A stretch of 64,000 nt of DNA. It comes from JADLHS01 sp964539515. Its GTDB lineage: Bacteria > Verrucomicrobiota > Verrucomicrobiia > Limisphaerales > JADLHS01. The translations under genes and the position numbers were made by a program. The notes beneath the pieces were generated by a model, which was given only the letters and a program-made list of their open reading frames with translations, did no database searches and was not told the DNA's origin. Where the stretch lies: contig CAZIJO010000003.1 of NCBI GenBank assembly GCA_964539515.1, forward strand, positions 21,883-85,882, read 5' to 3'. Shown one piece after another: positions 8,623 to 17,075 of the stretch. Positions within the stretch are counted from its first letter, which is position 1, and each line of letters starts with the position of its first letter.

Positions 8623-8787
8623 GCGGCTGCGTAATCGTGCGATTATGGCGTGGGAGTCCGGGGCGGCTTTATCATGCCGGGGCAGAAGCTTGTTTGTCGC
8701 TCGCACGTTTTTTCGGCAATCCCGACATCAGCCAGAAAGTCTGGCCGGTGAATTTTTGTTTTTTGACGGACTCAGTGGATATCTGAA

Positions 8788-9456
8788 ATGTCAGCAATTT
8801 TTCCGAAATGGACCAACCGGTTGCCGTTGATGATCATCCTCGGTGGCGGTTTGTTTGCCACAGCGGTGACCGCGGGGGTTTGGTATTACTTCACCCCGAA
8901 ATATTTCCTCGTCGGATATCAACCCATCCAGCCGGTGGCCTTTTCGCACGCCACCCATGCCGGACAATTGGGGATGGATTGCCGCTACTGCCATAGCGCG
9001 GTGGAGCAGTCGTGGTTCTCGAACATCCCGTCGTCCTCCACCTGTATGAACTGCCACAATCAGGTGCTCAAAGATGATGATCGTCTGGCCCTCGTCCGCG
9101 AAAGCGCCGCGACCGGGAAGCCGATCCCGTGGGTGCAGATTCATCGCGTGCCGGACTTCGTTTATTTCAACCACTCCGTCCACGTCAATCGGGGCATCAG
9201 CTGCGTTGAGTGCCACGGGCCGATCGACAAGATGGATGAGGTTTATCACGCGAAACCGTTGAGCATGTCGTTCTGCCTCGAATGCCATCGCAATCCGGCG
9301 GCGAAAGTGCGGCCGGCCGACAAGATTACGGATTTGAACTGGCAGTGGAGCCCCGACCCGGCCGTCAATGCACAGCAGCAGAAGGCGTTCGGCGAAAAAT
9401 TCGTCACGGATAACCGGGTGGAATCGCTTCAGAACTGCTCGGCCTGTCACCGATGA
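8788..9456 (+). CDS. actA: Alternative complex III subunit ActA, pentaheme cytochrome c
   Basis: A 222-residue membrane-anchored multiheme cytochrome. One N-terminal helix (about 13-33) is followed by five CXXCH heme sites: CRYCH 65-69, CMNCH 86-90, CVECH 139-143, CLECH 163-167 and CSACH 217-221, with further histidines available as axial ligands. Five hemes match ActA of characterised alternative complex III. Gene order confirms the call: it overlaps actB by ATGA and leads an intact ActABCDEF set. It would pass electrons inside the quinol:cytochrome c (or oxidase) oxidoreductase on the periplasmic side. Confidence 0.93.
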   Translation: MSAIFPKWTNRLPLMIILGGGLFATAVTAGVWYYFTPKYFLVGYQPIQPVAFSHATHAGQLGMDCRYCHSAVEQSWFSNIPSSSTCMNCHNQVLKDDDRLALVRESAATGKPIPWVQIHRVPDFVYFNHSVHVNRGISCVECHGPIDKMDEVYHAKPLSMSFCLECHRNPAAKVRPADKITDLNWQWSPDPAVNAQQQKAFGEKFVTDNRVESLQNCSACHR

Positions 9457-12400
9457 AAACCATTCCCGTAACGGACACCACCCCTGCGACCGGCCGCCAA
9501 TACTGGCGCGGTTTGGATCAACTGGCCGAGACGCCGGAGTTCAAGGAATGGCTGCAGCGGGAGTTTCCCGCCGGGGCGAGCGAGATGACGGACCCGGTTT
9601 CCCGCCGGCACTTTGTCAAAATCATGTCCGCCTCCTTCATGCTGGCGGGGCTGGGGTTGGGGGCCACCGGCTGCCGACGGCCGGAGGACAAGTTGATGCC
9701 CTTCGGTAAGGCGGCAGAGAATTTCGTTTACGGCACGTCTCAGCATTTTGCCACCGCCATGCCGACGCGGGGCGGGGCGGTTCCGCTCCTGGTGAAGTCG
9801 TATGAGGGGCGGCCCGTCAAGGTGGAAGGCAATCCACTGTTCCCCGGCGGTAACGGCAGCACGGACCGGTTTGCGCAGGCTTCGTTGCTGAACTTATACG
9901 ATCCGGATCGCGCCACGCGATTTGCGAAGCAGGGCGGCTCGGGCCGGCTGGAATCCGTGCAACCCGAAGTGGCGCTCGATGCGCTCATTGGCCTGGCGGC
10001 GAAATTCGCAGCAACCCAAGGCGAAGGATTGGCCCTGCTCGCCGAGCGCACCCATTCGCCGTCACGCCGGCGGCTGCATCAGGAAATTTCCAAAAAACTC
10101 CCCAAGTCGCAATGGTACCTGTACGACGCGATCGATGCGGACGTGCATCAACGGGCGGCCACCCGGGCATTTGGCAAACCGGTCAAGCCGGTTTTCCGCT
10201 ACGATGTGGCCAGCACCATTCTTGCGCTGGATTGTGATTTCATCGGCGGGGAGGAGGATGCGCACAATAACATTGGCCGTTTTGCCAAGGGGCGAAAGAT
10301 CGAGAAACCCGAAGATTCGATGAGCCGCCTGTACGCGGTGGAATCGCTCTTCACGCTCACCGGCGTCAATGCGGATCATCGGTTGCGCTTGCCGGCAAGC
10401 GCTGTTGCCCAGATTGCGGCGGCCATTGCAGCGGAACTGGGCGTGAAGGTCGTAGGCGGCACCTTGCCGGCGGGAGTTGACGCAAAGTGGATTTCCGAAT
10501 GTGCCAGGGATTTGAAGGCAAACGCAGGCAAGTCGCTGGTCGTCGCGGGCTATCGCCAGCCGATGGCGGTGCATCTCCTGGCTCACGCCATCAACGCCGC
10601 GTTGGGCAGCGTGGGCACCACGGTGGAATTGATCGAAGTTCCCGCCCCGATTTCGGAGAGTCTCCCGAAACTCGCCGAGGCACTGAATGGCGGCCGGGTC
10701 GAGACCCTCGTGATTCTCGGGGCCAATCCGGTTTACAATGCGCCGGCGGATTTGAATTGGGCGGCGACGCAGCGCAAGGCGAAGGCGGTGGTGCGCCTGG
10801 GATATTACGAAGACGAAACCGGCGCGGTTTCCGACTGGCATTTTCCACTTGCCCATTACCTGGAGTCGTGGGGTGACACGGTCACCAGTGATGGCACCTT
10901 GGTGCCTGTTCAGCCGCTGATTGCGCCGTTGTTCGGCGGCTTGACCGACCTCGAGTTTCTCTCCCGCCTCGCCGGGTTGCCCGAAACCAGCCCGAACAAG
11001 ATCGTCCGCGAAACGTTCGCCAGCATCACCGGTAACCGCACCGAGGCGGCCTGGAACAAGTTCTTGCACGATGGCTTTGCACCCGGCACGGCGGCAAAGA
11101 AGGTCAGCGCCAACTTTAATGCGTCGGCCCTCGGCGGAATCACCACGCCCGCAGGCGCCGGCAAGGACAATCTCGAGGTGGTGCTCTTTCGCGATGCGAA
11201 GGTGGACGACGGCCGTTACGCGAACAACGGCTGGTTGCAGGAGTTGCCCGAACCCATCACCAAGATGGTATGGGACAACGCCGTGCTGGTCAGCCGCAAA
11301 ACCGCGCGTGAGCTTGGCGTGCAGAATGAGGACGTCGTCGAAATAAAGATCGGCGAGCGTTCGATCAAAGGGGCGATTTGGACGCAGCCGGGCATGGCGG
11401 ATTATTCACTCGGCCTGGCGCTCGGTTATGGGCGCACCCGGGTTGGGCGTGTCGGTGTCGGGACCGGTTTCGACGCTTACCCGTTGTTCTCGACCCGGAC
11501 GGGTTACATTGCAACCGGGGCCACCGTACGCAAGACCGACGAGACCTATCCGCTGGTTTGCACGCAGAGCCATTGGTCCATGGAAGGTCGCGCCATCGTG
11601 CGCGAGGCGAATCTGGCGCAGTTCAAGTCCCATCCGGATTTCGCGGAGCGGATGAATGCTGAGGAAGCGCCGAACGAAAGCCCGATTTATCCAAATCCGC
11701 TGGATGAGGCCAAGAAGACCGCGCTGCATCAGTGGGGCATGTCGGTGGATTTGAATTCCTGCGTCGGCTGCGGCACGTGCGTGATGGCGTGTCAGAGCGA
11801 GAACAACATTCCGATTGTCGGCAAGGATCTGGTGAGTCGTGGGCGCGAAATGCAATGGATCCGGATCGATCGCTATTTTTCAACGGATCCAAGCAAGCGC
11901 ACGTTTGGCCAGACCTACCAGAAGGACGAGGCCCAGCAGTTCGACACCTGGATTGATGACGTGCAGGCGGTGAACCAGCCGATGTTCTGCCAGCATTGCG
12001 AAGCCGCGCCCTGCGAAAGTGTCTGCCCCGTCAATGCGACGATCCACGACCACGAAGGTTTGAACGTGATGGCGTACAACCGTTGCGTCGGCACGCGGTA
12101 CTGTTCCAACAACTGCCCCTATAAAGTCCGGCGGTTCAATTATCTCGATTACAACAAGCGCCCGTTGAAGGAGCTGAAGGGCCCGTTTTATGCCACCACC
12201 CTGCTGCATCGAACCGGCGGGGAATGGGACCTGGCGCGCTGGTGGAAGGATCAGAATGCCACCATGCGTCCGGATGACGAGCTGGATTTGATCCGGATGA
12301 TCAAGAACCCGGACGTGACGGTGCGCATGCGCGGCGTCATGGAGAAATGCACCTTCTGCCTCCAGCGGATTGAGGGCGCGAAGATCGCGCAGAAGGTCAA

Positions 12401-12752
12401 GGCCGGCGAGTCGGGCGACGTGGTGGTGCCGGATGGCACGATCAAGACGGCCTGCGAGCAGGCGTGCCCGGCCGAAGCGATTGTGTTCGGCAACGTTGCC
12501 GATCCGGAGAGCCGGGTGTCGAAACTCAAGGCGCAGGAACGGGATTACTCGGTGCTGGACTTCCTGAAAACGAAACCGCGCACCACCTACCTGGCGCGCG
12601 TTCGCAATCCGAATCCCGCCATGCCGGACTACGAAGAAGCGCCACTGACCTTCAAGGAATTTGCGACCAAGAATGGAGACCCCTTTGCCCATGGTGGCCA
12701 CGGAAAGGCCGCCGCGCCCCATGAACACGCTGTCGAGAAAGGAGCGCACTAA
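9453..12752 (+). CDS. actB: Alternative complex III subunit ActB, fused molybdopterin-like and iron-sulfur protein
   Basis: 1099 residues, the size of fused ActB. A twin-arginine motif (SRRHFVKIMSASF, RR at 51-52) sits about 50 residues in, directing export. Residues of about 75-740 are a molybdopterin-oxidoreductase-like part that in this family holds no cofactor. The C-terminal ferredoxin-like part has cysteine motifs near 770 (CVGCGTCVMAC), 845 (CQHCEAAPCESVCP), 878 (CVGTRYCSNNCP), 966 (CTFC) and 1000 (CEQACP). These are enough for the usual three [4Fe-4S] and one [3Fe-4S] clusters, the third motif having the extra spacing typical of [3Fe-4S]. It overlaps actA (ATGA) and actC (TAATG). Confidence 0.94.
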   Translation: MKTIPVTDTTPATGRQYWRGLDQLAETPEFKEWLQREFPAGASEMTDPVSRRHFVKIMSASFMLAGLGLGATGCRRPEDKLMPFGKAAENFVYGTSQHFATAMPTRGGAVPLLVKSYEGRPVKVEGNPLFPGGNGSTDRFAQASLLNLYDPDRATRFAKQGGSGRLESVQPEVALDALIGLAAKFAATQGEGLALLAERTHSPSRRRLHQEISKKLPKSQWYLYDAIDADVHQRAATRAFGKPVKPVFRYDVASTILALDCDFIGGEEDAHNNIGRFAKGRKIEKPEDSMSRLYAVESLFTLTGVNADHRLRLPASAVAQIAAAIAAELGVKVVGGTLPAGVDAKWISECARDLKANAGKSLVVAGYRQPMAVHLLAHAINAALGSVGTTVELIEVPAPISESLPKLAEALNGGRVETLVILGANPVYNAPADLNWAATQRKAKAVVRLGYYEDETGAVSDWHFPLAHYLESWGDTVTSDGTLVPVQPLIAPLFGGLTDLEFLSRLAGLPETSPNKIVRETFASITGNRTEAAWNKFLHDGFAPGTAAKKVSANFNASALGGITTPAGAGKDNLEVVLFRDAKVDDGRYANNGWLQELPEPITKMVWDNAVLVSRKTARELGVQNEDVVEIKIGERSIKGAIWTQPGMADYSLGLALGYGRTRVGRVGVGTGFDAYPLFSTRTGYIATGATVRKTDETYPLVCTQSHWSMEGRAIVREANLAQFKSHPDFAERMNAEEAPNESPIYPNPLDEAKKTALHQWGMSVDLNSCVGCGTCVMACQSENNIPIVGKDLVSRGREMQWIRIDRYFSTDPSKRTFGQTYQKDEAQQFDTWIDDVQAVNQPMFCQHCEAAPCESVCPVNATIHDHEGLNVMAYNRCVGTRYCSNNCPYKVRRFNYLDYNKRPLKELKGPFYATTLLHRTGGEWDLARWWKDQNATMRPDDELDLIRMIKNPDVTVRMRGVMEKCTFCLQRIEGAKIAQKVKAGESGDVVVPDGTIKTACEQACPAEAIVFGNVADPESRVSKLKAQERDYSVLDFLKTKPRTTYLARVRNPNPAMPDYEEAPLTFKEFATKNGDPFAHGGHGKAAAPHEHAVEKGAH

Positions 12753-14170
12753 TGTCTGAAGCCACCACTCAGATTCAGGTGCCCGTGACGCCGCCGGAAC
12801 TGGAGCGGATTCCGCTGGTGCAGAACAATCGCAGCTTCGGCTGGATTTCCGACCGTGTCTCCGCCATCACCGAAGGCAAAACGCCGGCCTGGTGGTGGGC
12901 GGCCTTCATTCCCAGCATCAGCTTGCTGGCGCTGCTGGGGGCGATGCTGTTCTATCAGGCCACTACGGGCGTTGGCGTCTGGGGGAATCATCACCCCACG
13001 ATGTGGGGCTGGGACATTATCAATTTCGTGTGGTGGATCGGTATCGGCCACGCGGGCACATTGATCTCGGCCATTCTTTTCTTGCTGCGCCAGAAATGGC
13101 GGACGGGCGTGAACCGGGCCGCGGAAGCCATGACCATATTCGCCGTCATGTGCGCCGGAATTTATCCGGCGATGCACGTTGGGCGCGTGTGGTTCGACTG
13201 GTGGCTGTTCCCCATCCCGACCTACCAGGGACTCTGGCCGCAATTCCGTTCGCCCCTGATGTGGGACGTGTTTGCCGTTTCCACCTATTTCACGGTTTCC
13301 GTTCTGTTCTGGTACGTCGGTCTGGTCCCTGACCTGGCGACGATGCGGGATCGTGCCAAAACCAAAATCCGGCAGTTTATTTATGGAGTGATGGCCTTCG
13401 GCTGGACCGGCTCAAACCGGCACTGGAGCAATTACGAGAAGGCGTATCTGATTCTCGCGGGTCTTTCCACGCCGCTGGTGCTTTCCGTTCACTCGATCGT
13501 CTCCCTGGACTTTGCGGTGTCGCAGCTGCCCGGCTGGCACACGACCATTTTTCCCCCGTACTTCGTGGCGGGCGCGGTATTCTCCGGCTTCGGCATGGTG
13601 CTCACGCTGCTGATTCCGTTGCGGAGCATGTGCCATCTCGAGGATGTGATCACGATGCGGCACATTGACGTGATGTGCAAAGTGACGCTGGCGACCGGTT
13701 CAATCGTCGGTTACGCCTACGGCATGGAGTTCTTTATTGCCTGGTACTCCGGCAGTGCCTTCGAGCGCTTCGCCTTCATCAACCGCGCGATGGGTCCTTA
13801 TTGGTGGGGTTACTGGCTGATGGTGGGATGCAACGTGATCGTGCCCCAGCTCTTCTGGTTCACCAAGGTGCGGAAGACCCTTTGGCTGGTGTTCATCCTG
13901 TCAATCCTGGTCAATGTCGGCATGTGGTTCGAGCGCTTCGTGATCGTCGTGATCTCGTTGCATCGTGAGTTTCTGCCGGCCAACTGGGATTATTTCAAGC
14001 CAACCTGGGTGGATATTTGCACCTACCTCGGCACGTTTGGATTGTTTTTCACCATGTTCCTCCTGTTCCTGCGCTTCCTGCCGATGGTGGCCATTTCGGA
14101 AGTCAAGGGCGTGACCCCCCAGGCGGATCCGCACCACCCGCTGGCCAAAGGTAACGGAGGCAAGCACTGA
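12752..14170 (+). CDS. actC: Alternative complex III subunit ActC, NrfD-like quinol-binding membrane protein
   Basis: 472 residues with about ten hydrophobic helices and the NrfD/PsrC fold of the family. ActC is one of two large membrane subunits and binds menaquinol. Typical segments are WWAAFIPSISLLALLGAMLF near 50, WWIGIGHAGTLISAILFLLR near 92, and SVHSIVSLDFAVSQLPGWHT near 250 with conserved histidines. Translation is coupled to actB and to actD by one-base stop-start overlaps. Confidence 0.94.
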   Translation: MSEATTQIQVPVTPPELERIPLVQNNRSFGWISDRVSAITEGKTPAWWWAAFIPSISLLALLGAMLFYQATTGVGVWGNHHPTMWGWDIINFVWWIGIGHAGTLISAILFLLRQKWRTGVNRAAEAMTIFAVMCAGIYPAMHVGRVWFDWWLFPIPTYQGLWPQFRSPLMWDVFAVSTYFTVSVLFWYVGLVPDLATMRDRAKTKIRQFIYGVMAFGWTGSNRHWSNYEKAYLILAGLSTPLVLSVHSIVSLDFAVSQLPGWHTTIFPPYFVAGAVFSGFGMVLTLLIPLRSMCHLEDVITMRHIDVMCKVTLATGSIVGYAYGMEFFIAWYSGSAFERFAFINRAMGPYWWGYWLMVGCNVIVPQLFWFTKVRKTLWLVFILSILVNVGMWFERFVIVVISLHREFLPANWDYFKPTWVDICTYLGTFGLFFTMFLLFLRFLPMVAISEVKGVTPQADPHHPLAKGNGGKH

Positions 14171-14709
14171 TGAGCGCCAACGCCAAACCCTACGGTCTGC
14201 TCGCGGAGTTTGACAACACGGCGGACGTGTTGCACGCGGCGGAAAAAGTTCGTAACGCCGGCTTCCGCATCTGGGATGTGTACATGCCATTCCCGATTCA
14301 CGGCATGGACAAGGCCATGGGCCTGAAGAATTCCAAGGTCGGCTGGTTCTCGTTCATCGGCGGCGCGACCGGGTACACGACCGGCATGCTGATGATCTGG
14401 TGGATGAACGCGGTGGACTACAAGATCCTGATCGGCGGCAAGCCGATGTTCAGTCCGCATGGCGCGTTTCCGCCCTCGTACGAGCTCACCATTCTCTTCG
14501 GCGCGTTCGGTGCCATTCTGGGCATGTTGTTCCTGAACCGTCTGCCGCGATTGCACCATCCGCTGCTCAAGCACAAACGCTTCGCCCTCGCGTCCCATGA
14601 CAAGTTCTACGTGGTGATCGAAACCGCCGATCCGAAGTATTCCGAAACGGAAACCCGCAAGTTGCTCGAGGCTGCCGGCAGCAAGCGCATCGAAATGGTG
14701 GAGGATTAA
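14170..14709 (+). CDS. actD: Alternative complex III subunit ActD (DUF3341)
   Basis: 179 residues with the DUF3341 layout: an N-terminal ferredoxin-like cytoplasmic part starting YGLLAEFDNTADVLHAAEKV, the motif PIHGMDKAMGL near 43, two membrane helices (about 60-83 and 98-122) and a short C-terminal tail. ActD is a small membrane subunit of the complex with no cofactor. It starts within the actC stop (TGATG) and ends in the actE start (TAATG). Confidence 0.93.
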   Translation: MSANAKPYGLLAEFDNTADVLHAAEKVRNAGFRIWDVYMPFPIHGMDKAMGLKNSKVGWFSFIGGATGYTTGMLMIWWMNAVDYKILIGGKPMFSPHGAFPPSYELTILFGAFGAILGMLFLNRLPRLHHPLLKHKRFALASHDKFYVVIETADPKYSETETRKLLEAAGSKRIEMVED

Positions 14710-15353
14710 TGCGCTACTTCTTCTTAATCTTTGCGGTGTTGGTCCTCATCGTGGTCGGCATCGCCGGCCGGCGGGGTGATCTGTCGCGCAATCGGCCGGT
14801 CCAGATTTTCCCGGACATGAAACGGCAGCTCAAGCTGCGCCCGCAAACGCCCAATGGTTTTTTTGCCAGCGGCCTGAGTTCGCACCTGCCGCCGTCGGGC
14901 ACCATTGCACAGAGCAAGCCGATGGCCGTCGGGGGGCGGGAGGTTTACCCGTTCGAAGACCTGCCGGTGAACACGGGCCGCGTGCCGGGAACGACCAATT
15001 TTGTCGAGCTGACGCCCGTTCCGGTCACGGGTCGATTGCTGGCCCGGGGGCAGCAGCGGTATGCGATTTATTGCGCACCCTGTCATGGCCAGACCGGCGA
15101 TGGGAATGGGATCACCAAGAAGATCGGGGCGATGGCCGTGGTGGCGAACCTGCATGACAAGCGCATCGTGGAATTGACCGATGGCGAAGTGTTCAACACG
15201 GTCAGCTTCGGCAAGAACAACATGCAAGGTTATGCGCCGCAGATCGGGGTCGAGGATCGCTGGGCGATTATTGCGTATCTCCGCGCTTTGCAATTGAGCC
15301 GGCTCGGTTCGGTGGACGACCTCGCGCCGGAGACCCGCGCGAAACTCAAGTAA
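14709..15353 (+). CDS. actE: Alternative complex III subunit ActE, monoheme cytochrome c
   Basis: 214 residues: an N-terminal helix (YFFLIFAVLVLIVVGIAG) acting as anchor or uncleaved signal, then a class I cytochrome c domain with the single heme site CAPCHG at about 120-125. The segment MQGYAPQIGVEDRWAIIAYL near 175 holds a possible methionine ligand. Its place between actD and actF fixes the identity. In the family ActE is the periplasmic electron exit of the complex. Confidence 0.92.
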   Translation: MRYFFLIFAVLVLIVVGIAGRRGDLSRNRPVQIFPDMKRQLKLRPQTPNGFFASGLSSHLPPSGTIAQSKPMAVGGREVYPFEDLPVNTGRVPGTTNFVELTPVPVTGRLLARGQQRYAIYCAPCHGQTGDGNGITKKIGAMAVVANLHDKRIVELTDGEVFNTVSFGKNNMQGYAPQIGVEDRWAIIAYLRALQLSRLGSVDDLAPETRAKLK

Positions 15354-15357
15354 GCGT

Positions 15358-16671
15358 ATGAGTCAACAAGACGATTTCTCCAACACCGATCCGACGCTGC
15401 CCCCGCCGCTTGACTTGTCCAAATGGCGCAAGTTGCCGGGCCAGTTGATTGCGGTTGGGGGCCTGGTCACGCTGGTCGGGCTGGTGGTCAGCTGGCGGCA
15501 CGATGGCCTGGTCAATTTTGGTTTCTCCTGGCTCGTGGCGTTCATGTTTTTCCTGAGCCTGGGGCTCGGTTCGTTGTTCCTCGTGCTGGCGCATCACCTG
15601 TTTGACGCGGGTTGGTCGGTGGCCACCCGCCGCATGTGCGAGCACATGTCATCCCTGCTCTTTCCGTGGCTGGCGATTTTGTTCATCCCCATTGCGTTGT
15701 TGGCCTCTCGAATCTACGCCTGGATGGGGCCGGTGTTGCAGGACCATCCCGATCACGCCCTAAAGGCCAAATCGCCCCTCTTTACGACCGCCGGATTTTA
15801 CCTCGTCGCGGTGGCGTGCTTTGCCGTGTGGTGGCTGTTGACGAACCGGTTGAAATACTGGTCGCTCAAGCAGGACGAAACCGGATCGGCGGAATGCACC
15901 CGCAAGATGCGCCTGCATTCGTATTGGGGCATCTGGCTCTTCGCGTTCACGGTCACCTTCGGCGCGATCATGTGGATGAAGGCGTTGCAACATCAGTGGT
16001 TCTCCACCATGTATGGCGTCCAATACTTCGCCGGCAGTGTCTGGCTCACCTTGGCGACGATTTATGTTCTCACGATGCTGCTGGATCGGCAACGCGTGCT
16101 CACCGACGTGTTGCACGAGCATCAGTTTTATTTTCTCGGCACGCTGATGTTTGCGTTCACGGTGTTCTACGCCTACGTGTCGTTCTCCCAATACTTCATC
16201 ATCTGGAACGCCAACATGCCGGAGGAAACCTTCTGGTACGTCGTCCGCGAGAAGGGGACCTGGTTTTATGTCGGCCTCGTCATCATCTTCGGGCATTTCT
16301 TCATGCCCTTCCTGGCGCTGTTGCGCATCGATGTGAAGAGTAATTTTGCGCTCATGATTCCGATCGCGGCCTGGGCCTGGCTCATGCATTTCGTGGACAT
16401 GACCTTCAACATCCTGCCGCCCCAGTTCAAGGATGGCTTTCCGTTCCAATGGATCTGGCTGCCGCTCGGCATCATGGCCCTCATGGGCGGTCTGCTGGCG
16501 CAGGAGTTTATCCGGAAATTTGCCAGTGCCTCGCCTTATCCCAAGAAGGACCCGCGGCTCATCGAGGCGATGGGGCTTTATCATCCGGTGGCCACCCAGA
16601 TCTCCGGTGGTGAACTCGATCAGGCCGACACGCGGCACGGCGCCCCCATTCAACCCAAAGGAAGTCACTGA
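15358..16671 (+). CDS. actF: Alternative complex III subunit ActF
   Basis: 437 residues with about ten hydrophobic helices. It is the second, ActC-related large membrane subunit. Landmarks are LPGQLIAVGGLVTLVGLVVS near 28, WSVATRRMCEHMSSLLFPWL near 85 and FSQYFIIWNANMPEETFWYV near 280. ActF may form a proton path beside ActC. It lies four bases after actE and its stop overlaps the next start (TGATG), so the operon continues without a break into the oxidase-like genes. Confidence 0.93.
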   Translation: MSQQDDFSNTDPTLPPPLDLSKWRKLPGQLIAVGGLVTLVGLVVSWRHDGLVNFGFSWLVAFMFFLSLGLGSLFLVLAHHLFDAGWSVATRRMCEHMSSLLFPWLAILFIPIALLASRIYAWMGPVLQDHPDHALKAKSPLFTTAGFYLVAVACFAVWWLLTNRLKYWSLKQDETGSAECTRKMRLHSYWGIWLFAFTVTFGAIMWMKALQHQWFSTMYGVQYFAGSVWLTLATIYVLTMLLDRQRVLTDVLHEHQFYFLGTLMFAFTVFYAYVSFSQYFIIWNANMPEETFWYVVREKGTWFYVGLVIIFGHFFMPFLALLRIDVKSNFALMIPIAAWAWLMHFVDMTFNILPPQFKDGFPFQWIWLPLGIMALMGGLLAQEFIRKFASASPYPKKDPRLIEAMGLYHPVATQISGGELDQADTRHGAPIQPKGSH

Positions 16672-17054
16672 TGAATGCAGATGTGTCGGAGAGCAATGCT
16701 TGCGGCCGCAATTTCTCCGTGACCGCGGCGGTCGTCATTGTCTGCCTCATCTTTGCCGGGCTCGTCTGGAAGATGCGGGAATACACCACCCCGCCGCCGC
16801 TGAACGCGGTGCGCGCCGCCGAACGGGCCAAGGCCCTGGCCGATTTGCGCGCCGAGGAGGCCACCGCCTTGAACAACGTCGGTTGGGTGGACCAGGCGAA
16901 AGGGGTCGTTCGCCTGCCCATTGCCGACGCGGTGAAGCTCGCGGAAAAGCAATGGCAGAATCCCGCGCAAGCCCGCGCCAATTTGATTGCCCGGGTCGAA
17001 AAGGCCACGGCCCTCCCGCCCAAAGCGCCGGAGAAACCGAGCCAGTTCGAGTAA
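16671..17054 (+). CDS. Small single-helix membrane protein of the act operon
   Basis: 127 residues. A short N-terminal segment containing one cysteine is followed by one helix at about 15-35 (FSVTAAVVIVCLIFAGLVWK) and a soluble, alanine- and glutamate-rich tail that includes VGWVDQAKGVVRLPIADAVK at about 69-88. I see no heme or metal motif. It starts inside the actF stop codon and precedes the CcoN-like gene by 21 bases. It may be an accessory or assembly subunit linking alternative complex III to the following module; this is inferred from position only. Confidence 0.7.
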   Translation: MNADVSESNACGRNFSVTAAVVIVCLIFAGLVWKMREYTTPPPLNAVRAAERAKALADLRAEEATALNNVGWVDQAKGVVRLPIADAVKLAEKQWQNPAQARANLIARVEKATALPPKAPEKPSQFE

Positions 17055-17075
17055 TTCCCCGTCTGCCCAGACTGA

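Larger units (their letters stand above)
8183..8787. other. Intergenic region upstream of the alternative complex III operon
   Basis: About 600 bases between the divergent LRR gene and actA. No convincing coding frame was seen: the short open frames lack ribosome sites and recognisable protein character. The stretch from about 8540 to 8640 is markedly more AT-rich than its surroundings and holds a CRP/FNR-like palindrome and a possible promoter, listed separately. The actA leader would then be about 160 bases long. Confidence 0.6.

Noticed and set aside
10062..11069. A 335-codon minus-strand frame within actB
   Set aside because: Shadow of a well-supported alternative complex III gene.
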